A stretch of 64,000 nt of DNA from Tridacna crocea (taxonomy: Eukaryota; Mollusca; Bivalvia; Cardiida; Cardiidae), in assembly GCA_943736015.1 (NCBI GenBank), contig OX031071.1:40860619-40924618 (forward strand), read 5' to 3'. The notes beneath the pieces were generated by a model. The model was not told the DNA's origin, did no database searches, and was given only the letters and a program-made list of their open reading frames with translations. Each line of letters starts with the position of its first letter. The first letter of the stretch is position 1. Positions 40,477 through 51,560 of the stretch are shown in pieces. A program made the translations under genes and the position numbers.

Positions 40477-41192
40477 AGTTTTTTCCAACATTCTGGACAT
40501 CTATTTGTCTTTAAAAAAAAGGGAACTGCCCAAGAGAAAAAAAAGAAGCGATTGATAAAATGCATATTTAAATTAATATCAGAAGACACTCACTAGATTG
40601 GCGGACGGTGACTTTATTTGGCCCAATTGGCCATGAATGAAAATTGTTTTATTGTAATTTTGATGAACATTGACAATCCTGTGGAGATGATGTTATGTAT
40701 AATTGTGGTACTGCTGTGTTGATCTCTGTTACCCAGGGTCAACACACTGTACCTTTCTTTACTTAAGAATTTGTATGTTATTGTTGTTGTTGTTGGGGCC
40801 TGCCAATTACTTGTCGGCGGCCCAAATATTGCTTGTCGAGCCATGCCCAATTTATGCCAACACTAAAATATAAAAGTACTAAATTACTATTTAAAAGATA
40901 CATGCCTTTTAGTCTGGTTTTGTTTTGTCCCTTCTGAAATAATATTAATACCATAGAAAAGTTATTGGAAGTAGCTGTAAGTAAGTCAGTATGTTATTGT
41001 ATAGTATGTCCAGGTGTAAGTCGCTTACACAGAAATACATTTCAAAGCTAGAAGTTGTAATGTCACTCTATCTTTTTATTTATTTTGTGCCTGATTATAA
41101 AATTCATTTTTTGCCAGCATTTTTGTTTAATCAATAAAAAAACTAATACCCCCTCCCATTCCTGTTAAGTGCGATTCTATACACTTAGTGAA
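40477..41192. other. Non-coding spacer
   Basis: No supported gene. A short GTTGTT run is at about 40783-40796. The 78-codon minus frame here has no domain and low-complexity Thr content. Confidence 0.4.
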
Positions 41193-41250
41193 CAGTGTAG
41201 ATTAAGATCAGACAGCATAGAAGTTTGCAGTCTGATCTTGGATCTACACT
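41193..41250. repeat. GATCAGACTGCA-type hairpin
   Basis: AGTGTAGATTAAGATCAGAC pairs with GTCTGATCTTGGATCTACACT. Confidence 0.8.
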
Positions 41251-41319
41251 CTTGGATAACCGAAGTAAAAACATGGCCATGTTTTTAAGAGAGAGAGAGA
41301 GGGAGAGAATTACAGACTT

Positions 41320-41480
41320 GTCCAAATTTAATGCATTTGCAGAAGACCAATTAGATCAGTTTGAATTCGTCTTAAAGAAGATAGAAAACATTGCTAGAAA
41401 AGAAGAAATGTTGGTTTCGAAAGCCATTTTCTTCGGGCTCGTCTTAATTTGGGATATTGATAAAAAAGTTTATCCCTACC
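41320..41480 (-). mobile_element. Decayed TTAA MITE
   Basis: GACTTGTCCAAATTTAATGC, ATTTGCAGAAGACCAATTAG, AGATAGAAAACATTGCTAGAAAAG and GGGCTCGTCTTAATTTGGGAT preserve the family order without a palindromic centre. Confidence 0.45.
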
Positions 41481-42611
41481 TTTCATAATACAGTGAGTTT
41501 TTTTTTTTTTAAAAAAGAGAAAGTCTTATGTAAGAGTACGTAGAACGTGTTCCTTTACTATTTTAGGTTTATGAGATTTTTGGTAATGCTTAAATCATCT
41601 TCCAAAAATAATGATCCCCAGAACTCCGTTTCATATTGATCGTTTTCAAACTTTGTGGCAGCAACGTAATTTTGTTTTACTGCTATGTAAGTATTCTTGA
41701 AAAAGGTCCGGTCCGGTAAAAAACCAGGTCAGAGGGTAAAATCTTGGGGAATCCTTGATTACACACTTGAGGCCACATTTTATACCAGAAACTCGTGGAA
41801 CTTGGTAGGAATGTTTGCTTTGATGGTATCTCGGACGAAAATGGGTCTAAAAGGTCAAGGGTCATATCATCGAAAATGCTTGGGTTTGTCTTAAAGACCA
41901 CATTTTAATGATATCTCGGACGAATTCTAGATCGAGTTGTGCTAGGTAAAATACTAGATTACTCGATCAAACTTAAGAAAAAAACCTTGTCACGATAAGC
42001 TTAAAGACTTAAAACTTGGTGTTACGGGAGACTACTCCTTGATGCATAGCTTTGTCCTGATTTTACAATACCTAACAACAGCGTTAGGGAGATATCACTT
42101 TATCGCATTGATTATGGCATTGGTCTTTAAAATGTCGAAAAACGAGGATATCTGTCCGCATGGGTTCGAATATCGCTAGTTGCTGATTATATATCAGCTA
42201 GGCATTTGTTGCGAACTTTCATGTTCGTAAGACCTGGTCAGAACATTTTGTCTTTGTAACTTCTCAGTCGAGTGAATGAAACAATAAATTCGGGTCAAAC
42301 ACTGGGTCACACTATCAAATCTTTAAAAATGCCAATTGTTCTGTTTTCATTTAAGGAATTAAGACTTCCTAGCAGCAATGTAATTATGTTTTACCGCAAT
42401 GTTTGTTTCCTTAAATGAGTCAAGTGCGATAAAACTAGGTCACCAGATGAAATTTTAGAAAAAAAAGTGTTACCCTAGGAGCCATATTTTCAATAAGATA
42501 CCGTTAAAAAATTGGTCACAGCGGGTCAAAAAGTAGGTCACGTGTCAAATCTTTGAAAAGACTTGCTTGTGGTCACATTTTTTGTCTAATACGCATGTTC
42601 GAAATGTTTGT

Positions 42612-42843
42612 TTAATCATTTACCACATAAATGTCGATTTTTGACGCTCCTGGAAAAGAAGCCTTTTTGAAAACATTGTGGGAAAAGAAGAAACTGCTGG
42701 TATCCAGTATTTTCTCCTATTCCCACAATGTTTCCTACCCTATCAAAGAAAATTTGCACCATTTGAGCCACATTTAAATTTGTCGTCTGCAAAGGTTTTT
42801 TATTTTGACAAAGCTAAAATGTTGTCGTCTGGTAAAGGCTTAA
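42612..42843 (+). mobile_element. TTAA hairpin MITE
   Basis: TTAATCATTTACCACATAAA start; TCTGGTAAAGGCTTAA end. The core GAAACTGCTGGTATCCAGTATTTTC has substitutions on one arm only. It keeps TTTGTCGTCTGCAAAGG. Confidence 0.85.
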
Positions 42844-43922
42844 AGAACGTGTCTGGTAAACAAACTAGGTCAGAAGGTCAAATCTGACAAAATCCTCTGT
42901 ACACTCTAGAGACCACATTGTTTGTCAGGCACTTCTTTGTCGGAATGTTTGAATTGATGATAAGTAGGACAGCCTTGAAAATGGGTCACGTCAGGTCATG
43001 ATTAGTTAATTGGGTCAAATCTTAAAAAAAAAAAAAAAAATCAAACAAACAAACAAACAAACTTTGTGTACGCCCTTGAGGCCGAATTTTCGATCTAATA
43101 CTTTCGAAACATGGTCAGAAGGTTTGTCTTGATAATGTATTACATGAGTTTGATAAGAAGTCTCATCAGGTAAAAATCTAGGTTATAACATAAAATCTTA
43201 AAAAAGGTAGTGTATGCTTATTAGCAACAACTTTACTCAAATACTTAACGAAAACTGATATGAATTTTTATACTATTGATATATTTGATGAGTGTTCAGC
43301 TTAAAAATGGGTCAGGTGGGGGTCAAAAAGTAGAAAAGTCTAGAGGCCACAATGTTAGTCAAATACCAATGAAATTAGGTTATATTTTTTCATGATATTT
43401 TGGATAAGATTATAGGTTACGTAGGGATCAATAACTACGTCACAGATTCAGATTTTTGCCAAATAAGAAGAATATTTGCCACGACGATACCTCATTCCAC
43501 TTTTGAATACGTCAAGTCGGGTCAAAAACTAGGTCATAGGGTCAAACCTTTTGAAGTATTTTGTGAACGCTTTCGAGACCACATGTTCGGTCCAAGACTC
43601 ATGAAAGTTGACCAAAATGTTTACCTTGAGAACATCTTGAACGCCTTATAGGAAATGTGTGGTATACAATAAAAAAAGGGTCACTAGGTCAAATCTTTTG
43701 GAAACCTAATATACACTCTAGTGGATACAAGTTTCGGCCTAAACTCATGGAAGTTGGCCAGAATGTTTTCTTTGATGATATCTAAGATGAGATTTGAAAA
43801 AGGTCATGTGGATCCAAAACTAGGTCAGTGGATAAAATTTTGGAAAGACCATGTGTACACTCTACAAACTACACTTTCTGTCCAAACACCAATGAGAATT
43901 GGTCAGAATGTCTGTCATGGTA

Positions 43923-44256
43923 GTATCTACAACATGTTTGAAAATGGGTCATGTTGAGATATCACCGAGACTAATTCTAGAACTCGTGCAGAGGCTACAC
44001 AAGTTTTTTCTACTCCAATACTTATGTTTGTAAGTATCTACAACATGTTTGAAAATGGGTCATGTTGAGATATCACCGAGACTAACTCTAGAACTCGTGC
44101 AGAGGCTACACAAGTTTTTTCTACTCCAATACTTATGTTTGTAAGTATCTACAACATGTTTGAAAATGGGTCATGTTGAGATATCACCGAGACTAACTCT
44201 AGAACTCCTGCAGAGGCTACACAAGTTTTTTTTATATTCCAATACTTATGTAACTT
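43923..44256. repeat. Three tandem units of 111 bp
   Basis: GTATCTACAACATGTTTGAA occurs at 43923, 44034 and 44145. The units are nearly identical (TCTAGAACTCGTGCAGAGGC; one CTCCTGC variant), so this local amplification is much younger than the surrounding array. Confidence 0.92.
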
Positions 44257-44937
44257 AAAATGTAAGTTAAAATGTAAGTAGTAATATTTCAGAGGAGATT
44301 GGATTCGGTCATTTTTAGCAAAAGGCTCACGTGAGTGATTTTTGGGTGACCATGATTCTATGGAACGCCTGACCTGTCTGATATAACGTTATTTCATGAC
44401 ACGCAGATATTTTTCCATTACATACAGGTTCAATTTTATTAAATCTACAACATGTTGAAAATGGGTCTTGTTGAGATATTATGGAGACAAGTTCTAGAAA
44501 GAGCGTGTGTAAGCTCTTTGAGAGGTCACACTTTCAGTCTAATACTTATGAAAGTTTGTCAAAATGTATGTAAATAATATCTTAAAGAGGTTGGATTGGA
44601 TCATGGTTGTTAAAAAAGTTCATGTGAGTGATTATAGGGCCACTAAGACTCTTCTGTATTGTTTTACGAAACAGGTTATCTTAGTTTCAAGATATGTATC
44701 TGTAGAAGGACCATTTTGTCAATATCAATATTCTGATATGTACTTGTAATTGTTTAGGAACAGATACCGCGGTATTTGTAATGCATTTCTGATGTAAAGC
44801 TGACGGAACAGTAGATTGAAAACAAAAGAATAACAACTATCAGAACTGCTGTCCAACTGTTCTTATTTCACATGAGATTTAAAGACGTATAAGTACAAAG
44901 CTGAACAAACCAGCCAAATAACGTAAACAAAGAGAGA

Positions 44938-45015
44938 AAGAAGATTTCTCAGTTGTTGGGGTACAACACTACACAGGAAAGGTTTCGGGTTCGAAACGCT
45001 TGATGAGAGGGGTCA
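44938..45015 (+). mobile_element. tRNA-like SINE head
   Basis: TTTCTCAGTTGTTGGGG (A-box-like) and GGTTTCGGGTTCGAAACGC, which contains a textbook GGTTCGAAAC B box, about 40 nt apart. Confidence 0.5.
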
Positions 45016-45156
45016 ATCCTTTAGATTTATCTACGTCACGGCACAAGTACTTTTCTTATTATACCTTGAAATGTACTGAGGTGCGGTTTGTATTGCGGCT
45101 ATGCATTTGTTGCAAACTTTCATGTTCGTAAGATTTACATCTAACTATACTTTTTG

Positions 45157-46134
45157 TAGCTCACCTGAGCACAACGTGCTCAAGGGGAACTTTTAGGATC
45201 ACCCGGTGTCCGTCGTCCGTCGTCCGTCATGCGCCGTCCGTCGTGCGTCGTCAACAATCTTTAAGCATCAACTCCTCCTAAACCGCTCAGCCAATTTGAA
45301 CCAAATTTGGCTGGAGCTTTCCTTGGGAGGGCCTCTTTAAAAATTGTTCACAGAATTTGATTCCATAAAAAACTCTGGCTGCCATGGCAACCAAATGGAA
45401 TTTCTAGGAAATTCTTTAAAAATCTTTTTCTCTGAAACCGCAGGCCAGATTTTAAAATAATTTCACAGAGACGTTCCTTGGGTGACCCTTTTCAAAATTT
45501 GTTCGCGAAATTTTGATACGTCAAGAAACATGGCTGTGGTGAATGGGGGCTACTTGCACTATACAGAAATGAAGAAATTCCTAAAAATTCTTCTTCTCTG
45601 AAACCTTTGGTCAGATTTTGAAATAATTTCACTGAGATGTTCCTTGAATGACCCTTTTCAAAAAATTTTCGTGAAATTTTGGTCTGTCAAGAAATGTGGC
45701 TCTGGTGAATGGGGGCTACTTGCACTATAGGGACATTCTGGTGCATGGGTGCTACTTGCACCATACGGACATGAAGAAATTCTTGAAAATTCTTCTTCTC
45801 TAAAATGGCTGGCCAGCTTTGAAGAGAATTTCAGAGAAACGCTCCTTGAATGACACTTTTCAAAAAATGTTCGCGAAAATTTGATAGGTCAAGAAACATG
45901 GCTCTGGTGAATGGGGGCTACATGCACTGTACGGAAATTAAGAAACTGCTAAAAAGTCTTCTTTTCTGAAACTGCAGGTCAGATTTTGAAAGGACTTTTA
46001 CATGTGACCTTTTGAAAATTGCTTGGCGAAATAATGATTTTGTTTCCAGTGTTTCAATACCACAATTAAAAATGGATATGGTCCTCTCAAAATTTCAGGT
46101 GAGCGATCCAGGGCCATCTTGGCCCTCTTGTTTT
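45157..46134 (+). repeat. Long interspersed repeat with internal units of about 166 bp, copy 2 (complete)
   Basis: Starts TAGCTCACCTGAGCACAACG and ends AGGTGAGCGATCCAGGGCCATCTTGGCCCTCTTGTTTT, where GGGCCATCTTGGCCC is a hairpin. A GTCCGTCGTCCGTC stretch follows the left end. Internal units repeat GAAACCG..GGTCAGATTTTGAAATAATTTCAC near 45444 and 45610, and again near 45811 and 45967 with a 35-bp local duplication between. End hairpins with internal tandem cores resemble pearl/Helitron-like non-autonomous elements of bivalves, but the canonical Helitron 3' CTRR is not clear. Confidence 0.8.
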
Positions 46135-46459
46135 ATTATACATGTACCTTGAAATGTACTCAGTGAGACGGAAATCTCACAAACTGCAAGGTAGTATTAA
46201 AACTTAAACAGAAGAAAGAGTTTTACGAATTTGTTGCAACATAAAACTATACAAGCGTTTTCTTTTGACAGCTCTAACAAAATATGACATACGCAGAAAG
46301 GAAAAGAAAGTAAGGAAGCTCATTTACAAGCCTGTTGTTATAATTTACATCAAAGGACGTGATTTAAAAAAAAAATATCAATTTAATCTCACTACTATCA
46401 CACAATGAGTCTAAATAAAGAGCAATAGTCAAGATTCTAACATTTACATTTCTTCCTTT

Positions 46460-47807
46460 TAGCTCACCTGAGCACGAAGTGTTCATGGTGAGCTATTGTG
46501 ATCGTGCTGTGTCCAGGGTCATGTCGGGTTAAAAACTAGATCGCTAGGTGAAATCTAAGAAAAATCTTGTGTAAGCTCGAGAGGCCACATTTTCTATCCA
46601 ATACTGCTGAGAGTTGGTCAGAATCTTTGCTTTGATCATATCTGGGACGAATTCGAAAATGGGTCATGTCTGCTCAAAAACTAGGTCAGCCGGTCCAATC
46701 TTGGAGAAACCTTGTGTACACTCTAGACACTACATTTTTATTCCAACATTCTTGAAAGTTCGTCAGAATATTTGTCCTGGTAGTATCTCGGACGAGTTTG
46801 AAAATGGACCATGTCGAATGAAAAACCAGGTCACTAGGGCAAATCTTAGAAAAACTTTGTGACCGCTCTAGACGCAACATTTTCGGTCCAACACTCTTGA
46901 AAGTTGGTCAGAATATTTGTTTAGATGATATCTCAAACGAGTTCAAAAATGGGTTATGTCAGGTCAAAAACTAGGTCACTATTTCAAATCAAGACAAACA
47001 TTGTGTGCTTTGGAGGATACATTTTCAGTCCGATACTCCTGAAACTCGGTCAGAATGTTTGTCTTGATAATACTTTGGATGATTTTGAAAATGGGTCATA
47101 TGGGGTCAAAAAATAGGTTACTGGGCCAAAAATTAGAAGAAAACCTTGTTACGCTATGGAGGCCACATTTCCAGTCTGATACTCATCACACTTGGCCGGA
47201 ATGTTTGTTTTGGTGATATGTCAAAAGATTTTGATAATGGGTTATTTCGGGTCAGACACTAGGTCACTTGGTCTAACCTTAAAAAAAAAAACTTTTTGTA
47301 TACTCTAGAGGCCATATTTTCAATCCAATGCTCATGAAACTTGGTCAGAATGTTTATCTTAGAGTCATATCTCAAAGATATTTGATAATGGGCAATGTCT
47401 GATCAAATACTAGGTCACTAGGTCAAATCCTAGAAAAACTTTGTGTATGCTCTAGAGGCTCCATTTTCAGTCCAAAACTCTTGAAACTTGGTCAGAATGT
47501 TTGTCTTGATAATATCTTGAAAGAGTTTGAAAATTGGTAATGTCGCATCAGAGTCTAGGTCACTAGGTCAACTCTTCGAAAACCTTGCTTACTTTCCAGA
47601 AGCCTCATTTTAGATGTAATTTTAATGAAACTTGGTCAGAACGTTAGTCTTTTACCAGTTTGCAAGTGGGTCATTTCGGGTCAGTAACTCATGAAAGACT
47701 TGGTAGAATGTTCATCATTATATCTCAAAAGAGATTGAAAATGGGTCATGTTTGGTCAAAAGAGTCAGGTGAACGATTTTAGGTCCATCATGGCCCCCTT
47801 GTTTTTT
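46460..47807 (+). repeat. Long interspersed repeat with internal units of about 146 bp (complete)
   Basis: It has the same kind of termini as 45157-46134 (TAGCTCACCTGAGCACGAAG at the left; AGGTGAACGATTTTAGGTCCATCATGGCCCCCTTGTTTT at the right) but a different core. The landmark GGTCAGAAT recurs near 46616, 46761, 46906, 47048, 47194, 47343, 47490 and 47636, spacings 142-149 bp. Units also carry GTTTGTCTTGATAATATC, GGTCACTAGGTCAAATC and CTCTAGAGGCCACATTTTC. No coding function is evident. Confidence 0.85.
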
Positions 47808-48035
47808 TTAAAGACTTTCATAACTTTTTTAGACAGAAAAAGCATTCCTTGTTTGAAATGCTTTTAGGAAGATATTATTAGTTCATACTAATTTATTCCT
47901 CCTTTTCCAGTCTGTTCTATTACAGGTTGGCCAAAAATATTCGAAAAGTATTTAAGAAATAATACCAATATAAGCAACATAACGACCAGTTTCTGTACTG
48001 AACGCCATGTTTTCAAGACCGGCCGGCGTAAGGAT

Positions 48036-48270
48036 TTAACACCCATTACCACACAATCCCTACTTTTGACGAACCTGAGAAAGAAGCATAAAAAAAAAAC
48101 ATTGTGGAAAAAGGAAAAAATGCTGGTAACCAGCATTTTCTCCCATTTCATAAAATGTTTTTCAACCGTTCAGAAAACAAATTTCAAATTTTCAGTCTCT
48201 TTTATTTTGTCGTCTGCAAGTCCTTTCGATTTGGACAAACCCAAAATTCTATAGTTTGGTAATGAGTTAA
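48036..48270 (+). mobile_element. TTAA hairpin MITE
   Basis: TTAACACCCATTACCACACA start; TTTGGTAATGAGTTAA end. The core AAAATGCTGGTAACCAGCATTTTCTCC is intact, while the outer right arm (CATTTCATAAAATG) is altered. Confidence 0.88.
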
Positions 48271-48627
48271 GGAACAGAAAAGAAAAAAAAAAATATGCAA
48301 AGTAGGTACTATTAAAATCTTGTGAGTTTTTAGCTTTTCCGAGATCGTTTCATACCTAAATAAAACTCTGTACATAACGTAAGGTATCATTAATTTGTCA
48401 GTTTCAGATTAATTTGAATTGTGCAGTGCAGGTTACCGATGAGATAACTTCACAGGCCTCAAATAAATAATAATTAGACTGATAAATAAATAAATAAATC
48501 GTTTTTTGTTCATCAAAGAACAAGTTTTTTTTAAACATTTATTTTCACAAAAAATAGGAATTTGATTGCAAACTGGGTTCCAAAATTACATTTGCATCCC
48601 GAGGCGTGTCGATAAATTTTCTTAATC

Positions 48628-48856
48628 TTAACCTTTGACCTGATATGCCAATTTGAGGCTCTTGCATTTCAGCAGCAAATAAAGATATGATGTCAAAATA
48701 TGGACAAATGAGGATACAAATATCTGATTGGGTTGAAAACATTGTGGAAAAATGAGAAATTGCTCTTTACGAGCAATTTCTCCTTTTCCCACAATGTTTT
48801 CAAAAACTGTCTGTTGTTGATAAGTCAAAATGAGTATCTATGGAGTAAAGGGTTAA
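48628..48856 (-). mobile_element. TTAA hairpin MITE, alternative core
   Basis: TTAA at both ends (TTAACCTTTGACC; GTAAAGGGTTAA). The centre is AGAAATTGCTCTTTACGAGCAATTTCT instead of the usual ATGCTGGTAACCAGCAT, yet it is still palindromic and sits between the same GGAAAA and TTTTCCCACAATG arms. Confidence 0.8.
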
Positions 48857-48939
48857 TCATAACTTAACCATACATTTATAACTAAAGGCTCATAGTATAA
48901 CGCGAAGCCTTGCTTTCACGACATAGGTATCTACTTGAC

Positions 48940-49172
48940 TCAAACCTTTCCCAAATAACAATTATGTACCCCTGTTCAAATACAAAGTATCTGCAGACGA
49001 AAAATAACCCAAAGTTGACATTTGTCCAAGAACGGGTCGTGAACATCATGGGAAAAACCAAACCATTTCTCAAGTTCTCACAATGTGTTTTACCAGTAAT
49101 TTTGCAAGGATTCCAAAAGCTTTATTTCTTGGGGTCGTAAAAACTGGATAGCAAGGGAAAAATAAACATTAA
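48940..49172 (-). mobile_element. Diverged TTAA MITE abutting the next copy
   Basis: CAAACCTTTCCCAAATAACA, ATCTGCAGACGAAAAATAAC, CATCATGGGAAAAACC, TTTCTCAAGTTCTCACAATG and GGGGTCGTAAAAACTGGAT keep the family order. It ends at the same TTAA (49169-49172) that begins the next copy. Confidence 0.65.
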
Positions 49173-49395
49173 CCCATTACCACACAATCCCTACTTTTGA
49201 CAACCCTGAGAAAGAAGCCTTTTGAAAGCACTGTGAAAAAAGGAGAAAACGCTGGTAACCAGCAATTTCTCTTTTCCCACAATGTTTTCTACCTTTCGTA
49301 AAACAAATTTCAGTTCTTTAGTCACTTTTATTTTGTCGTCTGCAAGTGCTTTTGATTTGGACAAACCTAAAGTTTTGTCGTTGGTAATGAGTTAT
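49169..49395 (+). mobile_element. TTAA hairpin MITE
   Basis: TTAACCCATTACCACACAAT start; GTTGGTAATGAGTTAT end, with the last TTAA base mutated. Core GGAGAAAACGCTGGTAACCAGCAATTTCTC. Confidence 0.87.
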
Positions 49396-49614
49396 GTCTT
49401 TGAGTACAAGACTGGTTGCTTTATTTGAAAAAAAATATGTTCAAGATCAGCCTGCATTGACATTGCAGACACTTTGTTAGCTTTTCTGGTGGATTATTAG
49501 TGTTTACAATTATCAATTAAACATAATGATGACATAAATAATAATAATAAAAAAAATATAATTAATCATTGAATTTTCAGTACAAATATGTTAGTTTTGA
49601 CATGTAGATGAATA

Positions 49615-49835
49615 GGTTGATTTGTTGTGAGCAGTCTGATCTACGTCTTTACTGTTGTCTAAAAGACCATCAATACTTATGTGAAATCATTAACTGGTTG
49701 TGAGCAGTCTGATCTACGTCTTTACTGTTGTCTAAAATACCATCAATACTTATGTGAAATCAATCAAATGAATTAATAGGTTGTGAGCAGTCTGATCTAC
49801 GTCTTTACAATTCACTAAATAACCGAATACATTAA
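49615..49835. repeat. Tandem repeat, about 74-bp unit, 2.5 units
   Basis: TTGTGAGCAGTCTGATCTACGTCTTTAC occurs three times (near 49626, 49690 and 49776), the first two followed by TGTTGTCTAAAA-ACCATCAATACTTATGTGAAATCA. Confidence 0.85.
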
Positions 49836-49889
49836 AATGGTCGGTCTAAAATACAGTAAAACGTAGACTGAATAAATATGTGATTATTT

Positions 49890-51400
49890 TCAAATGAATA
49901 TATCAGTCTGATCTATATCTTCACAGTTCATTTAACTCTAACTCTATTTTTTATAAGAAACGAAAATTTTGAGCCGATGGTAAAACTCCGAATGTTGTTG
50001 TTTGAAAGTTATATCTTTGGGAAAATATCCCTGCATTGAACAGTGTAAATCCAAGATCGGGATGCTCTTTTGTGCTGTCTGATCTACATCTTTACAATTC
50101 ATTTAACTCTAACTCTGCCACGTGTATTTAAAAGAAATGAATATTCTGAGCCGATGGTAAAACTCCAAATGTTGTTGTTTTAAAGTTATATCTTTGGGAA
50201 AAATATCTCTGATCTACAGTCTGATCTACATCTTCACTTCTTTTAACTCTACCTCTGCTATTTAAAAGAAACGAAAATTTTGAGCCGACGGTAAAACTCC
50301 AAATAATTTTGTTTTAAAATTATATCTTTGGGGAAAATATCTCTGCATCAGACAGTGTAAATCCAAGATCAGAAGGCTCATTTTGTGCAGTCTGATCTAC
50401 ATCTTCACAGTTCATTTAACTCATTACCACACGAGATAATTTTGGACTGGTCCAAATTGAAAGCATTTGCAGACGACAAAATAAAGGTGACTGAAAAATA
50501 GAAATTTGTTCTGGAAAGGGTAGAAAACACTGTGGGAAAAGGAGAAAATGCTGGTTACCAGCATTTTCTCCTTTTCCCACAGTGTTTTCAAAAGGCTTCT
50601 TTCTCAGGGGCGTCAAAAGTAGGGATTGAGTGGTAATGGGTTAACTCTAACTCTGCTATTTAAAAGAAACAAACATTTTAAGCCGATGGTATAACTCCAA
50701 ATGTTGTTGTTTTAAAGTTATATCTTTTGGGGAAAATATCTCTACATCAGACAGTGTAAATCCAAGATCAGAATGCTCGTTCTATGCAGTCTGATCTACA
50801 TCTTTACAATTCATTTAACTCTAACTCTGCTACATGTATTTAAAGGAAATGAATATTCTGAGTCGATGGTAAAACTCCAGATGTTGTTGTTTTAAAGTTA
50901 TATGTTTGGGAAAATATCTCTGATCTACAGTCTGATCTACATCTTCACAGTTCATTTAACTCTAACTCTGCTTTTTAAAAGAAACAAAAAATTTGAGCCG
51001 ATGGTAAAACTCCAAATGTTGTTATTTTAAAATTATATCTTTGGGGAAAATATCTCTGCGTCAGAGAGTGTAAATCCAAGATCAGAATGCTGTTTTTGTG
51101 CAGTCTGATCTACATCTTCACAGTTCATTTAACTCTAACTCTGCTACCTGTATTTAAAAGAAATGAATATTCTGAGCCGATGTTCTACATCTACATCTTC
51201 ACAGTTCATTTAAATCTAACTCTGCTTTTTAAAAGAAACAAAAAATTTGAGCCGATGGTAAAACTCCAAATGTTGTTGTTTTAAAGTTAACTATTTGGGG
51301 AAAATATCTCTGCATCAGACACTGTAAATCCAAGATCAGGATGCTCGCTCTGTGCAGTCTGATCTTGATCGACAGTGTCCGCTAAAGGTCAGTCAGTCGC
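49890..51400. repeat. Tandem array, units of about 140-180 bp, with embedded hairpins
   Basis: Units contain CAGTTCATTTAACTCTAACTCTGC, TTTGAGCCGATGGTAAAACTCC, ATGTTGTTGTTTTAAAGTTATATC, GGGGAAAATATCTCTGC and, in the longer units, AGTGTAAATCCAAGATCAGAATGC facing TGCAGTCTGATCTACATC. TTTAACTCTAACTC landmarks lie near 49929, 50105, 50239, 50641 (after the MITE), 50815, 50957, 51128 and 51210. Short units lack the hairpin half. The array ends at GTGCAGTCTGATCTTGATCGACAGTG. Confidence 0.88.
50416..50644 (-). mobile_element. TTAA hairpin MITE, best-preserved copy, inserted in the array
   Basis: TTAA at 50416-50419 and 50641-50644. The ends TTAACTCATTACCA and TGGTAATGGGTTAA are inverted with one mismatch. 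The core 50523-50589 is a perfect 67-nt palindrome: 33-bp arms (from GAAAACACTGTGGGAAAAGG to AAAATGCTGGT) around a single T. The array elsewhere reads TTCATTTAACTCTAACTCTG with one TTAA; here that word is split as TTCATTTAA-MITE-TTAACTCTAACTCTG. There is no ORF. TTAA duplication and this terminal layout fit a piggyBac-type transposase acting in trans, which is an inference. Confidence 0.95.
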
Positions 51401-51447
51401 GCTTAGCAGTCTAGGGGTTAAGTACCGGAAGACAGCACTGTCAATGT

Positions 51448-51560
51448 CAACCATTTACTACATAAACTGGCGTTTAAGGATCTGGGATGCTTTTTGAAAA
51501 CATTGTGGGAGAAGGTGAAAATACTCGTAACCATTTTTCTCTCCTTACTCAGTAATATCG
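51448..51560 (+). mobile_element. Partial TTAA MITE
   Basis: CAACCATTTACTACATAAAC, GGATCTGGGATGCTTTTTGAAAACATTGTGGGAGAAGG, ACTCGTAACCATTTTTCTCTCC, then the family sequence stops. Confidence 0.55.

Larger units (their letters stand above)
41650..44660 (+). repeat. Long degenerate array of GGTCAGAATGTTTG units
   Basis: Irregular units carry the same words as the element at 46460: GGTCAGAATGTTT, GAAAATGGGTCA, GGTCAAAAACTAGGTC, TGTACACTCTAGAGGCCACA. The right end GTGAGTGATTATAGGGCCAC corresponds to AGGTGAGCGATCCAGGGCCATC of the other elements. The left end is unclear. A MITE (42612-42843), poly-A with AAAC repeats (43028-43061) and a local triplication (43923-44256) interrupt it. All short frames here are products of the repeat. 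Confidence 0.7.

Noticed and set aside
40614..40850. Minus frame of 78 codons
   Set aside because: Thr-rich low-complexity stretch from a GTT/TTG run; no domain or splice context.
44938..45010. Functional tRNA gene
   Set aside because: The B box is good, but the A box and acceptor stem do not form a full cloverleaf; a SINE head is more likely.
46614..47116. Frames with repeated DEFENGPC/KTRS-like peptides
   Set aside because: Periodic by-products of the 146-bp tandem units, in varying frames.
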